The translations under genes were made by a program, and so were the position numbers. From contig CM075655.1 of the NCBI GenBank assembly GCA_037953625.1, forward strand, positions 125,371,001 through 125,435,000: 64,000 nucleotides of DNA, in the 5' to 3' direction. The DNA comes from Crotalaria pallida (lineage: Eukaryota; Streptophyta; Magnoliopsida; Fabales; Fabaceae). The first letter of the stretch is position 1, and every line of letters begins with the position of its first letter. Shown here piece by piece: positions 56,742 through 64,000 of this stretch. Under the pieces are notes generated by a model. It had not been told where the DNA came from, did not search any database, and saw only the letters and a list, made by a program, of their open reading frames with translations.

Positions 56742-57420
56742 ATCCGATTAATTATTTTTAATTTCCTAACAAAGTTTGTTCGTTTGCTTTCTCTCTTCTT
56801 TCTTTGTCTCCCTTCTCCTCTTTTCTTGTTTTTCTGGTTCTCGAGTCAGCAAGTGAGTGAGTGAGTGAGTGAAAAGGGGAGGGAGTTTCAGTCTCTCCCT
56901 TCGGTGTGAGTGTTTTGTCTTGTTTTTTCAAGTTTTTTCCTAGTTTATCTGCGTCTCTCTCTTGCCTTTGTGCAAGTTTGGGTTATAAATAAATGTCAAT
57001 GTTTAAGTTGTTTGGGGAAAGTATGTGTGTTGTTGCAGTTTCCAAATCTGATAGCTCTCTTCTCTTTTAAAATAACTGGAAACAGGTTGTTGTTCGTGAC
57101 AGTTCTTTCCTTACATACTTCTAACTCGACTTCTGCCTAGCGGATCTCTCTTCACATATTTGAGATTCCTTGTCCCCGAAAAGTGTTTACTTCTAGTATT
57201 GATGAGATTGTTGTCTTGAAAATTAAGGTCGTTGAATCTCTTGTTCGAGACCGCTTTAGGAAGAGGTTGATCACGCATGTCAATTTTTGGAAGATTGGTG
57301 CATACTATTTTTCTTTTCTTACTAATGTTTGTGTGAAATCTATGTACTTTCTTTTGATATTGCTGATTTTGATTATACTATCTTTTCTTCTTAAATGAAT
57401 TACATATTTCCGGTAAAAAA
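56742..57420 (+). mobile_element. Retroposed insert with 14-bp TSD and A-tail
   Basis: AACTAACCCATTTG occurs at 56728-56741 and again at 57421-57434, directly after a run of A. The 679-bp insert is less AT-rich than its flanks, starts with a pyrimidine-rich region, contains (GTGA)n-type repeats near 56848-56870, and ends TTACATATTTCCGGT plus A-tail. This is the signature of LINE-mediated retroposition. I cannot tell whether the source is a LINE 3' end, a non-autonomous LINE or a processed transcript. Short frames inside match nothing I recognise. Confidence 0.65.
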
Positions 57421-57703
57421 AACTAACCCATTTGGTTTTAGTTTTTATATATATTAGTGATGTGTCAATATCACAACTGGAAATTTCATTAATTAATACA
57501 ACACATATTATATGTGAGTGATAACCGCATCATAGCAGGGTTTAAAACCAAAATCATAAATTAAAAAAGACAATTTGGAGACTAAAATCAAAATTATTTA
57601 AAGGGACTAAAAATATACTGCTATTTAAGTTTTAAAAAAATTGTTGAAACCTACACCAACGATAACAGCAGGTATATATTTACATCTCGACTAATAAAAT
57701 GAA

Positions 57704-58334
57704 GAGTTTTGATTTTTGGCCCAAAGATGAAATTTTGGTCCTCATTTCAATTTTTCGTGGACAAAATTATCCTTTTGCGTATTATTTTTTCTGTCTTCAA
57801 CGAGATGGATGCCAAAATATACATTTTTATCTACCCTATGACAAAAATTTTCCATCTGCAAAAAGACAAAAAAATTTCGTTTACGTAGAGACGAAAAATA
57901 TCATTTCTGCAGTATGTTGGGTGATGATTCCACTTTTACAAAAACAGAATAAGAAAACAGATATTTAACATTTGGTAATATGTTGCTTCCTTCCTGCACG
58001 TGTACATATACATCATCATACATGTGGCCAGTCCAAATAAGCCTTCCCGAGTTACACTACTTCCTCAAATAAGTTTGGGTGTGCATGCAATTACAAATAT
58101 CATATACTACACATCTTCACCATTGGAAGAGAGTCAGAGACAACAACACAAAGAATGATACTTTTCCGTCGCTTTACTGATGGAAAATTTTTGTCACGGG
58201 ATAGACAAAAGTGTATATTTTTGACTTCTGTCTCATTGAAAACGGAAAAAATGACATGCAAAAAGATAATTTTGTCCACAAAAAATTGAAATGGAGGCAA
58301 AAATTTCATATTTGGGGGCCAAAAATCAAAACTA
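57704..58334. mobile_element. Foldback element, 9-bp TSD, arms of about 180 bp
   Basis: GAGTTTTGATTTTTGGCCC is mirrored by GGGGGCCAAAAATCAAAACT, and the arms continue with good pairing (for example GACAAAAATTTTCCATC / GATGGAAAATTTTTGTC). The exact 9-bp duplication TAAAATGAA lies at 57695-57703 and 58335-58343. The short open frames within come from the arms. Mutator-like by duplication length. Confidence 0.85.
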
Positions 58335-58577
58335 TAAAATGAATTGAATGATACCAATAATTACGAGTTTATGACCATGCACATACTTCTTGCCATTGAC
58401 TTGGGTTTTATTTTCTTACTCGTATTTCTTCTCGTGGCAGGTGCTATGTAAATTTTATTATACATAAATTCTCACGAAGGTTCTTCCCTGCCCTAATACG
58501 TAATGAACGATCCTTCCTCTTCATATAAACTTTGTTGGCACGAAAGAAAAAACTATTTGGCTCATTAATCTTTTATG

Positions 58578-59168
58578 TTTTAGGGTTTTACTTCGGTACC
58601 CTTTCAAAATAAAGGGTTTTGGTACCTCATATTTATTCAATCAAATTATGATAACTGCAATATATAACCATGTGACAAAAAGTGTATAAGTTTAATAAAA
58701 TTTTGCAATCAAATCTGTGTGATCTTATTTGCAAGATTTTTTAACTAAATCAATCCACAATCACTCCAAATCATGAACCTTAATATCAAGTTTTTATTCA
58801 TGTTGGGCCAGCAACCTCAACATCATGTCACTGATATCAATTTTCTTGCTAGATAACGATGAAAAAAGAACACTGTATTTTTATTTTTCTGATCAACTTA
58901 AAAAATTGTACTGCTGCAGTTGAGATATAATCTGTAGCACACAAGAACATGTGTTTTGGTCTAAATTTAGCGTAGACTTTTGAGCATCAAAAATATATAA
59001 AAAATGGAGAACATCTTAACATATAATTTTCATTCTTTATTTAGTGCCAAGAATATCTCGGTGTTTTTTTGACATAGTAGTATATTGTATTTATCATAAT
59101 TTGATTGGAAAAATATGAGAAGGGTACCAAAACCCGTTATTTTGAAAGGGTAAGGAAAAGTAAACCCC
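58578..59168. mobile_element. Foldback element with GGGTTTTACTTCGGTACCC arms
   Basis: TACCCTTTCAAAATAAAGGG and TTTTGGTACC on the left pair with CCCGTTATTTTGAAAGGGTA and GGTACCAAAA on the right; AATCAAATTATGATAA extends the arms. Flanks TCTTTTATG and TCTTTTATA suggest a 9-bp duplication with one change. About 590 bp, non-coding. Ends are approximate. Confidence 0.65.
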
Positions 59169-59511
59169 TATCTTTTATATATTAAATTTGAGATCTGATT
59201 TTCTAATCCGGGTTTTTTGGGAGCTTTGACTTCACACGTGTGATATTCGGACATCAGAAGGCCTAGTTTCAAATTAAGCCATTTCAGTCACCCTCCACAC
59301 ATTTGACTATTTGAGTTAAAAGTAAAACAGATTGGAATATTAAAAACAAAAAAATACTGTAGAAGTAAAAGTGTAAAACTGACTGGGCCTGGGCAAGGCT
59401 GGCTAAACATCAAATATGTAGGCAATTGCTTTTCCCACTCTCCTTTCTTTTTTGTTGACCAAGGAAATGAACTTTTTTTTTTTTTTAACAAGGAAATGAA
59501 CTTTCATAGTA

Positions 59512-59784
59512 CTCATTCCCATCCTACATATAAGTTCTTTTTGAAGATTTTTCGTTGGTTCTTAATATAAGTCTCATTTCCAACTTCCAATTGACATTAA
59601 TTACTTCTTTTTCACATACACCCTTTATTAATTCAACGCTTTTTAGATTCTCAATAATAATTATAGGGGTATTTTTGAAAAAAGTACCAAATATTTACAT
59701 TTCCAATACCACTAACAATATTAATAAGTTTCTTAAATGGTGTGAAAATTAGTCAAAGAGACTTATAATAAGGACCGGAAAGAG
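59512..59784. mobile_element. Stowaway MITE
   Basis: Starts CTCATTCCCATCCTACATAT and ends TTATAATAAGGACCGGAAAG with AG, TA at both borders. Contains AACGCTTTTTAGATTCTCAA and GGGGTATTTTTGAAAAAAGT, family sequence shared with 43859 and 55746. Confidence 0.8.
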
Positions 59785-59833
59785 TATAAAAATACATTAC
59801 TGAACTTTCCGTAAGGATGGGTTAAACCGTTAA

Positions 59834-60119
59834 GAGTGAAGGGACACTTTGGTCCCTCAAGTTTTTCGACAAGGACACTTTAGTCCCTCAAGAAATTTAA
59901 TTCATTTTTAGTCCCCAAAGTTTTCCAAAAGTATCCATTTAGTCCCTGTCCTATTTTCGTTAGCCACTTCGTTGAGGGACTAAATTGGTACTTTTGAAAA
60001 ACATGAGGGACTAAATTGTTACTTTTGAAAAACATGGAGGACTAAAAATGAATTAAATTTCTTGAGGGACTAAAGTATCCCTGTCAAAAAACTTGAGGGA
60101 CCAAAGTATCCCTTCACTC
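59834..60119. mobile_element. Foldback MITE with exact 9-bp TSD
   Basis: AACCGTTAA at 59825-59833 and 60120-60128. Arms GAGTGAAGGGACACTTTGGT / CCAAAGTATCCCTTCACTC. Internal GGGACTAAA and its inverse recur at least six times. The whole element can form an imperfect hairpin. Mutator-like. Confidence 0.88.
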
Positions 60120-60383
60120 AACCGTTAAACACTTAAAATCAGTAACTTGGTAGGCAGATGAAAAAACTTGCCAATTCTGTCCAATTAGGAAAAGATTGGG
60201 CCTGCGAGCTCTGCTTGACACATGACACATGACACAAGCATATGATTTTGTCTTTGCGAGCATCAGTACACCAAACAAAAATAAAGTACCGCAGTGCAGC
60301 CAAAAAAATAAGCGAGCATCTTGATATTTTGGGCTTTACCAAAACATGGGATGGGTCCATTCACCGTATACCAGTAAGAGTTT

Positions 60384-60624
60384 GAATGCTAGTCCCAAAA
60401 CCCCATTTTTAGCCCCAAAACCTTTTTTCGATGAGGTTCTGTCGAAATATTTTTTGAAATTTCCGAGTCGAAAAATATATTTTTTCGATTACTCTCTTAT
60501 TAAAAAATTCATTTTTAAAATTGGAAAATGCATTTTTCCAACTCGAAGGTATTGGAAAATATTCCAACAAAATCCCATAAAAAAAGGGTTTGGAGCTAAA
60601 AACGGGATTTGAGAACTAATTTTC
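60384..60624. mobile_element. Foldback MITE with exact 9-bp TSD
   Basis: TAAGAGTTT at 60375-60383 and 60625-60633. Ends GAATGCTAGTCCCAAAACCC and GGGATTTGAGAACTAATTTTC are inverted relatives. Arms CCATTTTTAGCCCC / GGAGCTAAAAACGGG. Non-coding, 241 bp. Mutator-like by duplication length. Confidence 0.82.
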
Positions 60625-60639
60625 TAAGAGTTTTGAATT

Positions 60640-63600
60640 CTGAGCCACTGGAAATTGAGATTGAGCCCATTTTAAATGTGAAAAATCAAAAGTAGGAGAA
60701 CATGTTTCAACACCTGAACGATTTTGTTATATATGAATAAATTGAAATCGTCAGAAATCGATAATTGAAGGACTAAATTCGACAAATTAACAAAATTGGG
60801 GGATAAAAATGCAAATGTTTAACCCTCAATGCTATGTCCTTTTATGGTAACTCTGAAGACAATGTGATATCCAAATTGGTCCAAAATAAAACCAAAAACT
60901 GATTTGAAATAAATCGAAAATCAATGAAACAAATTTATTTTTTTTATCATTGTGGATGGTTTTTATAAAAAGTCAAATAGATTGAATCGGATTTCGGATT
61001 CAATTGTCAAGCCAAACTAAACAGAATCATATATCGTGACTTTAATATATTTATTATACTTAAAAATTATATATTTACTTTATGTTGTGATTTATTTACG
61101 TAGTGTTTAAATGGAACATCTATGTCAACCATTTGTTTATCAGAGACAAACTTATTACTCGCTGTAATCTCGTAAAAAATTAAAATATGCTAACAAGATA
61201 TTTAAGAGGACAAGTCATAAAATAATATATATAATGCAAGTGTAAAACTATATTAACTTATTTGAAAGCTTTTTTCCGGCAATTTTTCAAACACCCAAAC
61301 TGATGAGTAATATTTTTCTCTTATGTTATATTGATTCTTTGTTTATATATTTATTTCATTTGAATATATTGTTTATACTATAAAATAATTCAATTTTTCA
61401 CTCTGCTATTTAAAATACAAGTTTTAATACATTAGCTTATATTAATAAATTTATATTTGAAACAGCTACAAAATAAATAATAAAAACGAAATCGGACCAA
61501 GCCAAACCACTAGTATTATTTGGAGGATTGGGTTTAATTCTTTACCCAACTGAAGTGAATCACAAATGATTTTCATATACGAATCAAATTAATATTTATC
61601 TAAAATCAATCCAAACAGAATCACAAACACCCCCCTTTCTATACATCTAGATGAACCCTCCGTAGGTAGCATAATGCCTCCATTTTGAGATATCATTGGA
61701 ACAATTTTTAATCAATTAAATTTGGTTAAGGCGGTAGGTCTGTTAGAAATAAATTAGCCACCGACATGTCCACTCTCATTATAATCAATGATCACCTAAA
61801 AGAACGAAATATTACAAGTTGATTAGTAATTGCGCACAGAATGAAGTTTCATCAAGGAGAAGGGAGTCTGAAAATCAGTACTATATTTGATTATAGTGTA
61901 TTGAGTGAGGTGCTTTCTAGGTCTGGGCTCCAGAAAGAATGGGCACTTATACGTTATAAGGGATGCAATCATACTCCGCGTCCCCCCTGGCTTTGAAAGA
62001 AGCTTGTTATTCACACCTACATGTAGAAGGGGAAATGACGTTGAAGACCTTTTAGCACCCCCACGAGGATATCGATCCAGGTTCACTCCTATTGCTGCAT
62101 CACATAATAATCAGTCAGAAAAAATAGACAGTGAAAATTAAACCGCGACTAATTAATAATATTGAACCACGAAAAAAGTCTAACTTCCTCCTAAGGCGAG
62201 GTATTTGCAGTTTGCAATTGCCAAGACGAGGTAAGACAAAGTCAACTTGATTGGAGTCTGTGTTTGGCACATATCAGAACAAAAAACGGTAAAAAATGAA
62301 AGGTGAAATTCATAGCCATGCATGCTGTGCTGTGTTGATCAGAAGGTTAGAGTGAAAATAAGAATAATGGTGTAAACCAAACAATAAAAGATCATCTAAC
62401 ATTGCAGCGAAATTAAAGATCAGAATCCACTTTTTGCCTAAATTCATTTTTCTATATGTATCTCCAATTTCAAGCAATAAATAGTAGTAACTATGTTTTG
62501 GAGCTTGAGCAAATACTATAGTAATGTAAGCATAATAATCTGAAAATTCATAATCATTACTAATCAATGAAATAAGTAATATGTCTAGAGGATTCAAACA
62601 ATTCCTAATTGAGAAATGATTGTTAGACATGCTAGTTAGTTTTAGACATGGTAAATATGAGGATGTTAATGGACCTTTATTTGATATCACATATAAGCCT
62701 GGAACATTTACAAAATTAAATAACTTTTTACGGATTATGAAAATATTCAATTTAACAATTGAGTTTTAATCAAGGAGGTCAAGATTTAAATTTTTATCGG
62801 ATATAAACACTATTTGATACTTTATCGCACCGTTCGATTTTAACATATATTACATTATTTGAAAAATATAAGTAAACATGTGTTGCTATATATTCAGAAA
62901 TCTTCAAATGATCCAAAATTTGTCATGAATTATTACCATCATAATAATATCATATAATTAAACGGTTGATTAATTAATTTCATACTACTATAAAAAATTA
63001 TTTAAAATAATATGTGCTCAAAACTTGGATTCTTTGACTTCATCTTTGATGCAGTAATTGGTGCAATCACTAATCTTACCATTAAAAATTCAACTCATTA
63101 ATGCAATATTCATTAATATATATTCTACTCCAAGACGTGTTCGTGTAGAAGATTTATTGCTGAATAAGGTTTGATTCCGATGTAGCAGTGTATAAATCTG
63201 AGTAACTTGTCTTTGTTCCTTTAACTATTGGTCTTGTGACAAAAGCTTGTTCAATCCATACATCATTGATACCAATATTGATTTTTATTCTTCCAGTATC
63301 ACAGCAAGTCCACGAGAATCTCGTTTTATTAGTACCACTTCCTTGATTTTGCTACAAGAATCAATTATGACAGCACTTTTGGATTATTTGTTCTACATTT
63401 GGAAAAAAAATAATAATTAAACCCCATTCACTTGACAAATAATAAGAAACCACCTGCAAAGCGTTGATGAGAGACAATAAGACACACCTTCTAGTAGTTT
63501 GCAACTCCTAGCTCATTCCTTTCAGCCAGGTGGAGCAGTTAAGAATATGCAGGATTGAAGGGGGGAAAAAGAATAGGAAAGAGATCAAAATCAAATAATG

Positions 63601-64000
63601 AAAACTTCATGATGGCTGGTCTAGGAAATCATGTGATCGATCTTCAACAACAATTTATTAATGAACTGGAGAGATACACTCTATTGAAAAGATGTTAAAT
63701 TCTAATACTAGTTATCCTGTAAGTTTTTGTAATGTACTAATGTTGGAATATTTCTTCTGTTAGTAATTTTTTTTAATAATGTTGATCAAACTCTCTTATA
63801 TTTAACTAGCAAACCCAATCATTAACAATTAAAACATTAACCATTCCGTTACTTTAAACTTTGAATTTGATCACTTAACAAACTCAAAATATAGCATAAA
63901 TAAGGTTAAGAACAAACTGATTTGACTATAGCAAGCTACTAATTGATTCTACAACTTATACTGATATGTTTTGTTTTTTTTTTTTGCCAAACATAACAAT
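60640..64000. other. Terminal gene-free interval
   Basis: No supported gene. A patch at 61900-62110 is less AT-rich and open on both strands (78-88 codons), but I recognise no protein. A 146-codon minus-strand frame at 62310-62750 lies in very AT-rich DNA, has hydrophobic low-complexity composition and matches no family I know; I treat it as chance. The remainder is AT-rich and unstructured. Confidence 0.45.

Noticed and set aside
57699..58357. Two related open frames on opposite strands
   Set aside because: They are the two arms of the inverted-repeat element at 57704-58334, not genes.
61823..62141. Overlapping 78- and 88-codon frames in a GC-richer patch
   Set aside because: Open on both strands, no recognised protein. 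A 14-of-16-base resemblance of GGGATGCAATCATACT near 61960 to the 5S rRNA start does not continue, so it is not an rRNA gene.
62310..62750. 146-codon minus-strand open frame
   Set aside because: Very AT-rich, low-complexity hydrophobic translation, no recognised domain, no splice-compatible neighbours or paralogue in the window.

Overview
This is a nuclear segment of a eudicot plant genome. The evidence is strong AT-richness outside genes, GT-AG introns, long UTRs, and dense plant repeats: Stowaway-type MITEs with CTCCCTCCG ends, 9-bp-TSD foldback elements, hAT- and PIF/Harbinger-like elements, tRNA-derived SINEs, a Helitron end and an L1-type LINE relic. The encoded proteins, especially the receptor kinase, read like legume proteins. 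That is an impression from memory, not a database result. No CRISPR, rRNA or functional tRNA genes were seen.

Gene layout. (1) 1.9-4.4 kb, minus strand: a double B-box zinc-finger protein of the BBX18/BBX19 group. (2) 22.6-29.1 kb, plus strand: a 13-coding-exon kinesin-7 of 976 residues with an intact motor and the plant DUF3490/NACK C-terminal domain, preceded by a 5'-UTR intron. (3) 31.1 kb and 39.3 kb, plus strand: two paralogous single-exon genes for small (122 and 120 aa) proteins with two predicted membrane segments, from a family I do not recognise. (4) 48.6-52.0 kb, plus strand: an intronless 1130-residue LRR receptor-like kinase of the At4g36180 type whose kinase domain lacks the usual catalytic residues.

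The most informative structure is between 28.9 and 39.7 kb. The block made of the kinesin 3' end plus the small membrane-protein gene has been duplicated in tandem. The second unit keeps a decayed relic of the kinesin last exon and 3' UTR (31.6-31.86 kb) and a well preserved second copy of the small gene. More than 6 kb of transposable elements have accumulated between the two parts.

The remaining intervals (1-1.6, 4.7-22.5, 40-48 and 52-64 kb) hold no gene I can support and are mostly mobile-element sequence. Many insertions can be delimited by target-site duplications, several are nested, and two are unusual palindrome-rich structures: 10.9-11.6 kb, and 35.3-36.3 kb inside a 2.3-kb Harbinger-like element. 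The genes show no evident functional partnership; they are neighbours in a gene-poor, repeat-rich euchromatic region.
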